From NCBI GenBank assembly GCA_964655225.1, contig CAZZMB010000007.1, positions 1 through 64,000 on the forward strand: 64,000 bases of DNA. Reading direction: 5' to 3'. The first letter of the stretch is position 1. Each line of letters starts with the position of its first letter. Shown one piece after another: positions 1-8,917 of the stretch. This DNA comes from JAFMKE01 sp964655225. Lineage in GTDB: Bacteria > Bacteroidota > Bacteroidia > Chitinophagales > UBA8649. Below the pieces are notes generated by a model. The model did no database searches. It saw only the letters and a list, made by a program, of their open reading frames with translations, and was not told the origin of the DNA. A program made the position numbers and the translations under genes.

Positions 1-2
1 TC

Positions 3-779
3 ATTCAACATGATGGTGTAAATAGAGAATATGTTTTGTATATACCCAACTCTTATGATGGTGTATCCGCAGTACCTATGTTGTTTAATTTTCACGGTTT
101 CGGGGGTAGTGCAAGTGAATTTATGAGTGATGCTGACATGCGGTCGTTGGCAGAATCCGATACCTTTATTTTGGTCTATCCACAAGGCAGTTGTTTAGAT
201 GGTTTATCTCATTGGAACGCCTGTCCATTAGGAGGTGACAACAAAAGTGATACTGATGATTTTGGTTTTGTTGAAGCCATGATCAACGGTATTTCATCGC
301 AATACAACGTAGATATAGAAAGAATTTATGCTGCAGGATACTCAAACGGAGGCATGATGGCATATGGACTTGCCAATTTTAAAAGTGATTTAATTGCAGC
401 GGTAGCATCTGTATCAGGAGCAATGCTTGACTGCACAGGATCTATCAGTCATCCTATGCCAGTAATACATCTTCACGGAACCGCTGATGGCGTGCTACCA
501 TATAGTGGAAGCAATGACTGGAACTCCGTTCAAAGTACCTTGAATCATTGGATAAATTTCAATAATACATCAACAAATCCTACTGTTAGCAGTGATGATA
601 ATGGAGGAACAACCATTGAGCATTATGAATATGGCCAAGGGGATAACTCAATTGCTGTTGAGCATTATAAATATATTGGTGGAGACCATGTCTGGTTTAA
701 CTCAACATTTCAAGGTAAAAACGCATCTGAATTGGTTTGGAATTTTCTGTCTCAATACGACATTAACGGATTGAGATAA
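3..779 (+). CDS. PHB-depolymerase / LpqC-like esterase, 5' partial
   Basis: Secreted-type alpha/beta-hydrolase of the polyhydroxybutyrate depolymerase/feruloyl esterase family (COG3509), likely cleaving polymeric or aromatic esters. The frame is open from the window edge (reading IQHDGVNREYVLYIPNSYDG), so the TTG at 36 is not the real start and the N-terminus lies outside. Visible motifs are the oxyanion segment FHGFGG, the nucleophile elbow GYSNGG (Ser codon 342-344), a conserved HGTADGVLPY carrying the acid residue, and the catalytic His in GGDHVWF near the end. No C-terminal sorting domain follows the catalytic domain. It converges on sufS. Family assignment is firm; the substrate is not determined. 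Confidence 0.8.
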   Translation: MQHDGVNREYVLYIPNSYDGVSAVPMLFNFHGFGGSASEFMSDADMRSLAESDTFILVYPQGSCLDGLSHWNACPLGGDNKSDTDDFGFVEAMINGISSQYNVDIERIYAAGYSNGGMMAYGLANFKSDLIAAVASVSGAMLDCTGSISHPMPVIHLHGTADGVLPYSGSNDWNSVQSTLNHWINFNNTSTNPTVSSDDNGGTTIEHYEYGQGDNSIAVEHYKYIGGDHVWFNSTFQGKNASELVWNFLSQYDINGLR

Positions 780-856
780 GCGTTCCGATACAAGAAATTT
801 TAACTACCCAAAAAAAATTATGTGTTTAGTCGGCATAATATCAAAACGATAAAATT

Positions 857-2074
857 CTACAACATCCTCAAGGCTCTTTCCAAAGCTTTAATGAAGAGGT
901 CTATCTCTTCAGTAGTATTGTATACTGCAAAGGAAGCTCTGCAAGTACCTTCAATATTATAGTGTCCCATTAAGGGTTGGCAACAATGATGTCCAGTGCG
1001 AATAGCTACTCCTTGTTTATCTAATAAAATACCAAGATCAAAGGGATGAACTCCATCTATCAAGAAGGATAAAACACTAGCTTTGTTCGCAGCTGTACCA
1101 TAGATTTTAACGCCTTCGATAGCGCTGATTTTTTCTGTAGCATAAGCCAATAAATCTGCTTCAATTTGGGCAATCTTTTCAATACCTAAATCTTCCATAA
1201 AAGCAATGGCTTCGCCTAAAGCTATCGCTCCGCAAATATTTGGCGTACCCGCTTCAAACTTGTATGGTAAGGCATTGACAGAAAATCCATCATAGCTAAC
1301 TTCTTTAATCATTTCTCCGCCACCTTGGAAGGGCTTCATGGCTAACAATAATTCTTCCTTGCCATATAAAACCCCAATTCCTGTAGGGCCATAAGCCTTG
1401 TGTCCAGAAAAGGCATAAAAGTCAGCATCTAAATCTTTTACATCAATAGCTAAATGAGGAATAGCTTGCGCTCCATCAATAAAAACTTTTGCCCCTTCTG
1501 CATGAGCTGCAGTTATCATTTCCTTTATTGGATTAATTGTTCCTAAAGCATTCGAAACGTGATTGACAGCTAGTAATTTCGTTTTGGCACTCAATAATTT
1601 TTTAAAAACCACTTGATCTAGAGATCCATCTTCCAAAACAGGGACAATCTGAACCTTTGCTCCACTTCGTTCTGCAAGCATTTGCCAGGGAACCATATTG
1701 CTATGATGCTCGAGTCCACTAATAAGAATTTCATCACCTTGATGTACATTTAAATCTCCCCAAGCATTGGCAACTAGATTTACAGCTTCTGTCGTTCCTC
1801 TTACAAAATTGACTTCTTGACTAGCTGCTCCAATATATGCAGCGATTCGTTCACGCGCTTGTTCATAATGTTCTGTAGCCTTATTCGCTAAGAAATGAGC
1901 TCCTCTGTGAATATTACTGTTGTATGCTGAATAATATTGCGTAATAGCGTCTATAACCCGCTGTGGCTTCTGCACTGTAGCCGCATTATCGAAGTAGACC
2001 AATGCTTTACCATGGACTTCTTGATCTAAAATGGGAAATTGTTCTTTTATTGTTGTCATTACCTTAGTCTCCAT
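857..2074 (-). CDS. sufS: Cysteine desulfurase SufS
   Basis: PLP-dependent group II cysteine desulfurase that takes sulfur from cysteine for Fe-S cluster assembly (SUF pathway). About 405 aa, the usual SufS length. The PLP lysine is in FSGHKAYGPTG and the active-site loop reads RTGHHCCQPLM, where the first Cys of the pair matches the catalytic Cys of RTGHHCAQP in SufS. The last ten residues (ALERALRML) are typical of the family. The start could be the ATG at 2074 or the one at 2059, which has a GGAG 9 nt upstream; both give plausible N-termini before the conserved FPIL. No other suf gene lies in the window, so it is separate from any sufBCD operon here. Confidence 0.93.
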   Translation of the reverse strand: METKVMTTIKEQFPILDQEVHGKALVYFDNAATVQKPQRVIDAITQYYSAYNSNIHRGAHFLANKATEHYEQARERIAAYIGAASQEVNFVRGTTEAVNLVANAWGDLNVHQGDEILISGLEHHSNMVPWQMLAERSGAKVQIVPVLEDGSLDQVVFKKLLSAKTKLLAVNHVSNALGTINPIKEMITAAHAEGAKVFIDGAQAIPHLAIDVKDLDADFYAFSGHKAYGPTGIGVLYGKEELLLAMKPFQGGGEMIKEVSYDGFSVNALPYKFEAGTPNICGAIALGEAIAFMEDLGIEKIAQIEADLLAYATEKISAIEGVKIYGTAANKASVLSFLIDGVHPFDLGILLDKQGVAIRTGHHCCQPLMGHYNIEGTCRASFAVYNTTEEIDLFIKALERALRML

Positions 2075-2113
2075 ATTAATTAGAACAATGCAAATCCAAA
2101 AACGTTCGAACTT

Positions 2114-3211
2114 TTAAACATTAAATCTAAAATGAAGAATATCACCATCTTTTACGATATATTCTTTCCCTTCAACGCGTAGCTTGCCTTTTTCTCTGCA
2201 TGCAGCTTCGCTACCCAACTCTACAAAATCATCGTAGGCTATTACTTCAGCTCGAATAAATCCTTTTTCAAAATCTGAATGAATCACTCCAGCTGCTTGC
2301 GGGGCTTTTGTTCCTTTGTGAATTGTCCAAGCTCGCACTTCCTTCTCCCCAGCTGTAAAGTAGGTGTCTAAGGCTAGTAATTTGTATGAAGCTGTAATTA
2401 ATCGATCCATCCCAGATTCAGTCAAACCTATATCCTCCAAAAACATTTCCTGCTCTTCGGGATCTAATTGCACAATTTCAGATTCAATCTTAGCAGAAAT
2501 AACTAGTACCTCCGCGCCTTCATCATCCGCTATCTTTCTAATTTTCTCTACGAAAGCATTGCCCGCTTTGGCATCATCTTCACTCACATTGCAAGCATAT
2601 AAGATTGGCTTTAAGGTCAGAAGACTCAAGTCCTCAACCCAAACTAAATCATCATCATCAATTTTCAAAGATCGAGCAGATAAACCTTGCTCGATATGCG
2701 CTTTAAATTTAGCCAAAACCTCCATGGCCTTCTTTGCATCTTTGTCGTTACTTTTTGCTGCTTTTCTGCTCTTTTCTAGTTTCTTTTCTATGGATTCTAA
2801 ATCTTTCAATTGCAATTCGGTGTCAATGACCTCTTTGTCTCTAACCGGGTTGATAGAACCATCTACGTGCACCACGTTATCATCCTCAAAGCACCTCACC
2901 ACGTGCACTATAGCATCAACACCTCTAATGTTACCTAAAAATTGATTGCCCAGCCCCTCTCCTTTACTAGCTCCTTTTACTAAACCAGCAATATCTACCA
3001 ACTCAACCGTCGTAGGTAAAACCTTTTGAGGTTGAACTAAATCTTCTAATTTATTTAATCGATAATCGGGTACTGTAATGACTCCTACGTTAGGCTCAAT
3101 AGTACAAAACGGGAAATTGGCCGCTTGTGCGTTTATTGCCTTAGTAAGAGTGTTAAATAAGGTCGATTTTCCTACATTGGGTAAACCAACTATTCCGCAT
3201 TTTAAACTCAA
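2114..3211 (-). CDS. ychF: Redox/ribosome-associated ATPase YchF (OLA1 family)
   Basis: TRAFAC-class P-loop ATPase that binds 70S ribosomes. The G1 motif GLPNVGKSTLFNTL is right at the N-terminus, followed by NFPFCTIEPNVG (switch I), DIAGLVKGASKGEGLGN (G3), a coiled-coil insert, and a C-terminal TGS domain starting at YFTAGEKEVRAWTI. The start is taken as the TTG at 3211, giving (M)SLKCGIVG and 365 aa, the normal family length. The longer frame from the GTG at 3259 adds 16 unrelated residues and would begin inside a terminator-like hairpin (3242-3262). Non-ATG starts recur in this window. It lies downstream of the PUR-domain gene. Confidence 0.92.
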   Translation of the reverse strand: MSLKCGIVGLPNVGKSTLFNTLTKAINAQAANFPFCTIEPNVGVITVPDYRLNKLEDLVQPQKVLPTTVELVDIAGLVKGASKGEGLGNQFLGNIRGVDAIVHVVRCFEDDNVVHVDGSINPVRDKEVIDTELQLKDLESIEKKLEKSRKAAKSNDKDAKKAMEVLAKFKAHIEQGLSARSLKIDDDDLVWVEDLSLLTLKPILYACNVSEDDAKAGNAFVEKIRKIADDEGAEVLVISAKIESEIVQLDPEEQEMFLEDIGLTESGMDRLITASYKLLALDTYFTAGEKEVRAWTIHKGTKAPQAAGVIHSDFEKGFIRAEVIAYDDFVELGSEAACREKGKLRVEGKEYIVKDGDILHFRFNV

Positions 3212-3225
3212 TGAATTATTTTTTT

Positions 3226-3262
3226 GTTTTGAAAAATAAAAAGGGTACTCAAGCAGCACCCT
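3226..3262 (-). terminator. Rho-independent terminator between PUR gene and ychF
   Basis: On the minus strand AGGGT (3262-3258) and ACCCT (3246-3242) form a short GC stem, followed by a T-rich tract (TTTTTATTTTT, about 3241-3231). The stem is short, but A/T pairs flank it past one mismatch. It sits just after the PUR-domain stop and argues for the TTG start of ychF. Confidence 0.5.
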
Positions 3263-3287
3263 ATTTTGCTTGTTTCATTTTAAGCGT

Positions 3288-3800
3288 TTACCATTCCATG
3301 GCTTCATCAGAAGCTGGCTCATCTTTAGCATCATCTCCCAAAATTGATTTGTTTGGTTTCTTTTCCAGAATAGGATTGGAACTCATCAAATCTTTATTTG
3401 GTCGAGTTGGCTTTTTTTGCTCTTTGGGAGTATCTTTTCGAGATTCTCGTTTGTCTTGGTCACCTCTTTGACGATCATCTCTTTCATTACCATCTTCACT
3501 AACATTCTCGTCAAGCTGCGCCTGATAAGTCTCTCTATCATAAGCATCATAATCAAAATCTGGATTTAATTCAGTTTTGATATGCGTTATGGTTTCGTTA
3601 AATGCTTCACCAAATTTGGTAAAATCTTCTTTGTATAAAAATATTTTGTGACTATCGTATCCTGGACGATCAAATCGTCTTTTGCTTTCTGTTATAGTTA
3701 TAAAATAGTCTCCTTGTTTCGTTGAACGTACATCAAAAAAATATGTTCTTCTTTTTCCCGCTCTTAGTTTTCTTGAAAAAAAACCTTGTTGATTCTCCAC
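3288..3800 (-). CDS. PUR-domain DNA/RNA-binding protein (DUF3276)
   Basis: Small nucleic-acid-binding protein of the bacterial PUR-alpha-like family. Residues 1-85 hold the conserved PUR repeat: FFSRKLRAGKRRTYFFDVR, then GDYFITITESKRRF and KIFLYKEDFTKFGEAF. The C-terminal half is a charged, low-complexity tail rich in D, E, K, R and P and probably disordered. The start is a GTG at 3800, since no in-frame ATG precedes the conserved block. Comparable proteins (Borrelia BpuR) bind DNA and RNA and act as regulators; the role here is unknown. It is followed by a terminator-like hairpin and ychF. Confidence 0.8.
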   Translation of the reverse strand: MENQQGFFSRKLRAGKRRTYFFDVRSTKQGDYFITITESKRRFDRPGYDSHKIFLYKEDFTKFGEAFNETITHIKTELNPDFDYDAYDRETYQAQLDENVSEDGNERDDRQRGDQDKRESRKDTPKEQKKPTRPNKDLMSSNPILEKKPNKSILGDDAKDEPASDEAMEW

Positions 3801-3898
3801 TGCATGTATTTTTTAATGAACAATTAATTTATCACCTCCCAAAAATAAGGTTTTTTTGAGATTATCACTGAACTTGCAGAACAAATCTCAGATTGAAA

Positions 3899-5680
3899 TC
3901 ACTCCACCTGTTCAAAGTTTTGTTTCTCATAAAACTCATTATAGGTTTTCCCTGCCTTTAGCAGCTCTTCATGAGTTCCTTGTTCAAGTACTTGGCCATC
4001 ATTTAGAATAATTATTTGATCAAATTTTAAGCTGCTAAAAATCCGATGACTGATTATGATTACGGTTTTATCTTCAATATGCTCGTTCAAATTTTCAATA
4101 ATTTTCTTCTCCGTGTGCACATCTACAGCGGAAAGCGCATCATCAAACACTAAGATTTTCGGATTCATGGCTAAGGCCCGAGCAATTGATATTCTTTGCT
4201 TCTGCCCTCCAGACAAAGTTACCCCACGCTCACCAACAAAGGTGTTAAACCCCTGAGGGAAATCCATAATCTCATCGTAGATAGAAGCTTGCTTAGCCGC
4301 TACTTCTGCATCTTTATCACTAATCTCACTATTTCCAAAACGAATATTATTGTAGATAGTATCGGAGAAAAGAAAAACATCTTGAGGAATGTACCCTATT
4401 TGTTTGCGCAAACCACTCAGCTTCATATCTTGAATTTTCACACCTTCAACACCAAGACTTCCTGCGCTTGGATAATACATGCCTAAAATTAACTCAGCAA
4501 ATGTAGTTTTACCACTTCCTGTACGCCCCATGATCGCCCATTTTTCGCCCGCTTTAATCTCCAAATTAATATTTTGAAGGGCTTTGATTCCAGTATCAGG
4601 ATACGTAAAATCCATTTTGTCAAATTTAATATTCCCTTTCAAGAGAATTTCCTCGCCTTTTGTAGTATCAATGGTAGTTTCGGTTTTCAGGAATTCATTG
4701 ATTCTTTTTTGAGAGGCCGCGGCACTTTGAATGAGTGAGGCCGCCCAACCAATCGATGTAACCGGCCAAGTAAGTAGATTAACATACATAATAAACTCCA
4801 CGATATTTCCTGGAGAAATCAAACCGCTTTTCACATAAAATCCACCAACGATTACCACTATAATCGTGCTTAAACCAACAAGTAAGACCATGAGCGGAAA
4901 AAAGAAAGCTTGAATATGAGCTAAACTCAATGCTTTTTCCTTGTATACTTCACTTGCATCTTCATAAAACTTTAATGCAAGCCTTTCCTGAACATAACTT
5001 TTAAGCACACGAATACCTGAATAATACTCTTGTGCGTTACTTGTTAAAACAGATAGTTGTCTTTGGATAGCTTCACTTCGTTTGTGAATCAAATTATTAA
5101 CATAAAAAATCGAAAGGGTCAATATTGGCATCGGAAGCAAGACCCATAAAGTGAGCGAAGCATTAATACTCAACATAGTGTAAATAACAAAAGTAAATAA
5201 GAAAAATACATTAATCAAGTACATCAATGCCGGGCCCAAGTACATTCGAATTTTGGAGACATCTTCAGTAGCTCGATTCATTAGGTCACCAGTATTATTT
5301 TTCTTATAAAAAGCCGTATCAAGTCGCTGGTAATGTTCGTAAATCTCATTTTTTAAGTCAAATTCTACCAAACGAGACATCACAATAATGGATTGACGCA
5401 TCAAAAATGTAAACACCCCACCGATCAAGGCAGCTGCAAAGTATATCAAAGTGAAAATGAGTAATGAAATCTTTAAGGATGATTGGAGTGCTTCTTGCAA
5501 ATTGAAATTTTCAAAAGAAGCAAAAAGACTAATATTTTGACTGACCATATCAATCGCTAGGCTCAAGACACGCGGAGATAAAACCTTGAAGACATTGGAG
5601 AGGGCAACGAATGCAATACCTAGTAAAAGCTGACGCTTATACTTATATAAATACTTGTTTAAATATTTTAATTCTTTCAA
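3899..5680 (-). CDS. ABC transporter, fused permease/ATPase (MsbA/MdlB-like)
   Basis: Half-transporter that would work as a homodimer in the inner membrane. Residues 1-320 are a six-helix ABC type 1 exporter domain; residues about 345-590 are the ATPase with Walker A GRTGSGKTT, signature LSGGQKQR, Walker B ILVFDDALSAVD and the H-loop IIISHR. The start is a TTG at 5680, placed directly before KELKYLNKYLYKYK; an in-frame stop lies four codons further upstream. Substrate cannot be told from sequence; lipid, peptide or drug export are all possible. A second, different exporter of this type is at 58351-60144. Confidence 0.88.
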   Translation of the reverse strand: MKELKYLNKYLYKYKRQLLLGIAFVALSNVFKVLSPRVLSLAIDMVSQNISLFASFENFNLQEALQSSLKISLLIFTLIYFAAALIGGVFTFLMRQSIIVMSRLVEFDLKNEIYEHYQRLDTAFYKKNNTGDLMNRATEDVSKIRMYLGPALMYLINVFFLFTFVIYTMLSINASLTLWVLLPMPILTLSIFYVNNLIHKRSEAIQRQLSVLTSNAQEYYSGIRVLKSYVQERLALKFYEDASEVYKEKALSLAHIQAFFFPLMVLLVGLSTIIVVIVGGFYVKSGLISPGNIVEFIMYVNLLTWPVTSIGWAASLIQSAAASQKRINEFLKTETTIDTTKGEEILLKGNIKFDKMDFTYPDTGIKALQNINLEIKAGEKWAIMGRTGSGKTTFAELILGMYYPSAGSLGVEGVKIQDMKLSGLRKQIGYIPQDVFLFSDTIYNNIRFGNSEISDKDAEVAAKQASIYDEIMDFPQGFNTFVGERGVTLSGGQKQRISIARALAMNPKILVFDDALSAVDVHTEKKIIENLNEHIEDKTVIIISHRIFSSLKFDQIIILNDGQVLEQGTHEELLKAGKTYNEFYEKQNFEQVE

Positions 5681-5790
5681 AATTATTGTTTAGGTTCAAA
5701 GGGTTTCCCACTTTCCAAAGTTGACATCAGTGTATCTTATTTTATTAAGAAATGTACTTAAATTTTATCTTCAACTTTAAAGTATTGTCT

Positions 5791-5798
5791 TACCTTTG
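5791..5798 (+). promoter_or_regulatory. Bacteroidota -7 box (TACCTTTG) for leucine dehydrogenase-nusB
   Basis: Exact match to TAnnTTTG, the primary sigma -7 element of Bacteroidota, 72 nt before the leucine dehydrogenase ATG. No clear -33 TTG at 17-23 nt. The rest of 5681-5870 holds nothing else recognisable. Confidence 0.55.
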
Positions 5799-5870
5799 CA
5801 TAGCTAATATCCCATTGGGGTGGTAAAGGTAACATTCAAAAATTGATTTCTAAAAATCCAAACCAACAAG

Positions 5871-6935
5871 ATGAATGTATTTGAAAAAATGGAAAGCATG
5901 GAGCATGAGCAGCTCATGTTTTTCAATGATAATAAAACAGGATTAAAAGGCATTATTGGCATCCATAATAGTGTTTTGGGGCCAGCTTTGGGAGGAACTC
6001 GACTCTGGCATTATGCTAGCGAGCAAGAAGCGATAAACGATGTCCTGCGTCTCTCTAGAGGCATGAGTTTTAAATCATCTATTAGTGGAATCCATTTAGG
6101 TGGCGGAAAAGCAGTCATAATCGACAATCCTAATGCAAAGAAAGACGAAGCTTATTGGAGAAGTTATGGGAAATTTGTCGATAACTTGGGAGGTAAATAT
6201 ATCACTGCTGAAGACGTTGGCACCAATACACAGTTTATTGAATACATTTCCTTAGAAACAGATCATGTAGCAGGTAAACCTGACTATTTGGGAGGCGGCG
6301 GAGATCCATCTCCAGTGACGGCCTATGGTGTTTATTTGGGGATGAAAGCAGCACAAAAGCAATTAAGCGGTAGTGAATCACTTGAAGGAAAAAAAGTTCT
6401 TGTCCAAGGAGCTGGACATGTTGGACAATACTTAATTGAGCATTTAGCAAAAGAAAAAGCAATAATTTCAATTGCTGATATTAATAAAGTCAATTTAAAG
6501 ATGGTTTGTGACAAATATAAGGTTAAGGTTGTAGCACCGAACGATGTTTATCGGGCCGATACAGACATTTATGCTCCTTGTGCATTAGGTGCAAGTATCA
6601 ATGATACAACCATCCCTCAGTTAAAGTGTGGGGTTATCGCGGGAGCAGCAAATAATCAATTAGCTGATGAACTTGTGCATGGCAATTTATTGCGTGATAA
6701 AGGAATAATTTATGCGCCTGATTTTTTAATCAATGCTGGAGGAGTCATTAATTGTTATATTGAGACTGTTGGATACAATAGACCAAGAGCATTGGCGGCG
6801 ACAGAAAAGATATACGACCAGACATTAGCTGTACTTAATCATGCGACCAAAGAGAATAAAAACGCACAAGAGGTGGCACTTGAAATTGCTATAGAACGAA
6901 TTGAAAATATTGGAAAAACCAGACAGCGCAGATAA
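5871..6935 (+). CDS. Leucine (branched-chain amino acid) dehydrogenase family enzyme
   Basis: NAD-dependent oxidative deamination of leucine, valine or isoleucine to the 2-oxo acids (Glu/Leu/Phe/Val dehydrogenase family). 354 aa, the length of leucine dehydrogenases and shorter than glutamate dehydrogenases. Visible are GPALGGTRLW (substrate-binding glycine segment), the catalytic Lys in HLGGGKAVI, AEDVGTNT with the catalytic Asp, the Rossmann motif VQGAGHVGQYL and the cofactor segment GAANNQLAD. Phenylalanine dehydrogenase is the closest alternative. The stop codon abuts the nusB start with no spacer, so the two are probably co-transcribed from the TACCTTTG box at 5791. Confidence 0.88.
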   Translation: MNVFEKMESMEHEQLMFFNDNKTGLKGIIGIHNSVLGPALGGTRLWHYASEQEAINDVLRLSRGMSFKSSISGIHLGGGKAVIIDNPNAKKDEAYWRSYGKFVDNLGGKYITAEDVGTNTQFIEYISLETDHVAGKPDYLGGGGDPSPVTAYGVYLGMKAAQKQLSGSESLEGKKVLVQGAGHVGQYLIEHLAKEKAIISIADINKVNLKMVCDKYKVKVVAPNDVYRADTDIYAPCALGASINDTTIPQLKCGVIAGAANNQLADELVHGNLLRDKGIIYAPDFLINAGGVINCYIETVGYNRPRALAATEKIYDQTLAVLNHATKENKNAQEVALEIAIERIENIGKTRQRR

Positions 6936-7889
6936 ATGATTTCAAGAAGAATACTTCGAGTAAAGGTAATGCAAGTTCTATTTTCTCACGAAATAAGTGG
7001 AGAAGAGCGGACAGATAGTTTGGAAAAAATGCTGTTAACGCGCATTGATAAGACCAAACAATTGTATTATGTATATCTTCAGTATCTTATTGAAGTTTGT
7101 CATTATGCATTGGTGGATGAGGCAAAACGTGCAAATAAGCATATTCAAGAAGAAAGTGACGTCAATATTAACACAACGATTGCGCACAACTCCATCATTA
7201 AAGGTATTCAGGCAAGTGAGCACTATAAGCGACTTTTAAATACACAAACGATATCATCTTTTATTGATCAAAAATTGGTAAAGGAGCTTTTTAAAAAGTT
7301 GCAAGCAAGTGATAAGTATGTTAAATTTTGTGAAATAAAGAAACATGCCAAGGCTGATGAAGTAGAGATTTTACGCTATATATCTAAAAAAATAATTGGC
7401 GCTAGTCAGCCCCTTGATGAGCATTTAGCCGAGTATTTCATGGGATTGGAAGACGACCATTTTATCACTTTGCATAGCTTACAAAAAAAGTTAAAAGACT
7501 ATGCAGAAATGGACGAACAATTGTTCCTAAAATCTTTCCTACTTGAAGTTGAAGATATAGAAGAGATAGAGTTCTCTAAACACCTGTTAAGTAACAATTT
7601 AAATCATCGTGATGAACTAAACAAAATCATTGAACCAAGGTTGAAAAACTGGGACATGGATCGGGTCGCTGTAATGGATATCATCTTGATACAATTAGCG
7701 GTAACTGAATTTCTATTTTTACCGAACATTCCCTTAAAAGTTAGCCTTAATGAATACATCGATATTTCCAAAGAATACAGCACTTCAAAGAGCAAAGATT
7801 TCATCAATGGAATTCTAGATAAGGTAATGAAATTGTTAACAGATGAAGGAAAAATTCAAAAATTAGGAAGAGGTTTAATAAACAATTAA
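6936..7889 (+). CDS. nusB: Transcription antitermination factor NusB (long Bacteroidota form)
   Basis: RNA-binding antitermination factor for rRNA transcription (partner NusE/S10). The NusB fold is in the last ~130 residues, with NWDMDRVAVMDIILIQLAVTEF and IPLKVSLNEYIDISKEY, and the typical ending FINGILDKV. The N-terminus starts MISRRILRVKVMQVLF, like other NusB proteins, and about 150 extra residues of helical, charged sequence lie between, giving 317 aa against about 140 aa in E. coli. Such long forms are usual in Bacteroidota. It directly follows the leucine dehydrogenase gene. Confidence 0.88.
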   Translation: MISRRILRVKVMQVLFSHEISGEERTDSLEKMLLTRIDKTKQLYYVYLQYLIEVCHYALVDEAKRANKHIQEESDVNINTTIAHNSIIKGIQASEHYKRLLNTQTISSFIDQKLVKELFKKLQASDKYVKFCEIKKHAKADEVEILRYISKKIIGASQPLDEHLAEYFMGLEDDHFITLHSLQKKLKDYAEMDEQLFLKSFLLEVEDIEEIEFSKHLLSNNLNHRDELNKIIEPRLKNWDMDRVAVMDIILIQLAVTEFLFLPNIPLKVSLNEYIDISKEYSTSKSKDFINGILDKVMKLLTDEGKIQKLGRGLINN

Positions 7890-7927
7890 TAAATTTACAA
7901 TCAAATTAAAAAAATCAAATTAAAATT

Positions 7928-8419
7928 ATGAAAAAGTATTTATTTGTATCAACAGTAGCCTTGGCTACATTTATGTTTTCTTGTAACCCAGACGCTTCTG
8001 CTGTGAATGATGCTGAAGAAGTAAGCACTGAGACTACCGAAGTAGAGCCTGCAGCAGAAACTTTGGCACCCGCTATTGAACCTGCAGTTGCAATGGCAAC
8101 AACTGTTTTGTCAATTGACAGAATGCAGCATGATTTTGGTCAGATTCCTGATGTTGCGCCTGTAGAAACTTCATTTGTGTTAACAAATAACGGTGATAAA
8201 CCCTTACTAATTACAAGTGCTCAAGGATCTTGTGGGTGTACAGTACCCGAATATCCAAAAGACCCAATTGCTCCAGGAGAAAGTAGAGACATGAAAGTCT
8301 CTTTCAACCCATCTGGTAAGGAAGGCGTAAATAATAAAACAGTTACTATTACGGCGAATACTGAGCCAGCTACAACGATCATCAACATTAAGAGTGATGT
8401 TCAAAAAACAGCTGAGTAA
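7928..8419 (+). CDS. DUF1573 lipoprotein
   Basis: Predicted lipoprotein of 163 aa. The signal peptide MKKYLFVSTVALATFMFSC has a lipobox ending at Cys19, followed by an acidic A/E/T-rich linker (residues 20-60) and a single DUF1573 immunoglobulin-like domain from DFGQIPDVAPVETSF onward, with the family motif GSCGCTVPEYPK. The molecular function of DUF1573 is unknown. Its TAA overlaps the yajC ATG (TAATG), so the two are translationally coupled. DUF1573 genes commonly neighbour yajC in this phylum. Confidence 0.85.
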   Translation: MKKYLFVSTVALATFMFSCNPDASAVNDAEEVSTETTEVEPAAETLAPAIEPAVAMATTVLSIDRMQHDFGQIPDVAPVETSFVLTNNGDKPLLITSAQGSCGCTVPEYPKDPIAPGESRDMKVSFNPSGKEGVNNKTVTITANTEPATTIINIKSDVQKTAE

Positions 8420-8745
8420 TGAATTATATTACACTTGCTAGTGAAGGCGGAGGATTTTTCGCTGACCCAATGAATATGGTACTGATATCAGCTGCTATGT
8501 TCGTGCTCTATTTTTTTATGCTTAGGCCCAACCAAAAGAAAGCTAAACAAGCCGAAGCTTTTATGGAAGAATTGGAAAAAGGGACCAAAGTGGTAACCGC
8601 ATCTGGTATTCACGGTAAAGTGAATCGTATCAATGAGGGGACTATAGATATGGAAATAGCAAAAAACACTATTATTAAAGTGGAAAGAAATGCTATATCC
8701 ATTGAAATGAGTACCGCTTTAAATAAGCCTGCAGAAAAGAAATAA
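8419..8745 (+). CDS. yajC: Preprotein translocase subunit YajC
   Basis: Small single-span inner membrane protein that joins SecDF at the Sec translocon. It has a short periplasmic N-terminus with a Gly-rich GGGFFADPMNM segment, one membrane helix (about residues 20-40), then the hallmark LRPNQKKAKQ and the cytosolic GTKVVTASGIHGKV block. 108 aa is normal. The start overlaps the stop of the DUF1573 gene and a strong terminator follows, so this is the end of the transcript. Confidence 0.92.
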   Translation: MNYITLASEGGGFFADPMNMVLISAAMFVLYFFMLRPNQKKAKQAEAFMEELEKGTKVVTASGIHGKVNRINEGTIDMEIAKNTIIKVERNAISIEMSTALNKPAEKK

Positions 8746-8769
8746 CAACTAGTATAGTGAAAATTTTAA

Positions 8770-8800
8770 AGCCCTCCGATTAACTCGGAGGGCTTTTTTT
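8770..8800 (+). terminator. Rho-independent terminator after yajC
   Basis: GCCCTCCGA (8771-8779) pairs with TCGGAGGGC (8785-8793) over a 5-nt loop and runs into seven T residues. A textbook GC-rich terminator closing the DUF1573-yajC transcript. Confidence 0.92.
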
Positions 8801-8804
8801 ATGG

Positions 8805-8824
8805 TTATCCACATTTTTTCCACA
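8805..8824. other. Two tandem DnaA-box-like sites
   Basis: TTATCCACA at 8805-8813 is identical to the strongest DnaA box consensus; TTTTCCACA at 8816-8824 fits TTWTNCACA. They lie 11 bp apart in the same direction, next to AT-rich DNA, between the yajC terminator and coaE. Only two sites were seen. Whether DnaA binds them is not known. Confidence 0.4.
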
Positions 8825-8917
8825 AAATATTTGAATATGCCAAGATTAGTTTTTAATATTGGAGATCCTTTAAAACGCAATGAAGTAAAAAAAGGTATTC
8901 ATTATTCATATTGATTT

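Noticed and set aside
2364..2945. 193-aa open frame antisense to ychF
   Set aside because: Low-complexity Ser-rich translation opposite a well-conserved gene; a shadow frame.
8805..8824. Origin of replication
   Set aside because: Only two DnaA-like boxes, no repeat array, and no replication genes nearby; kept as a weaker finding.
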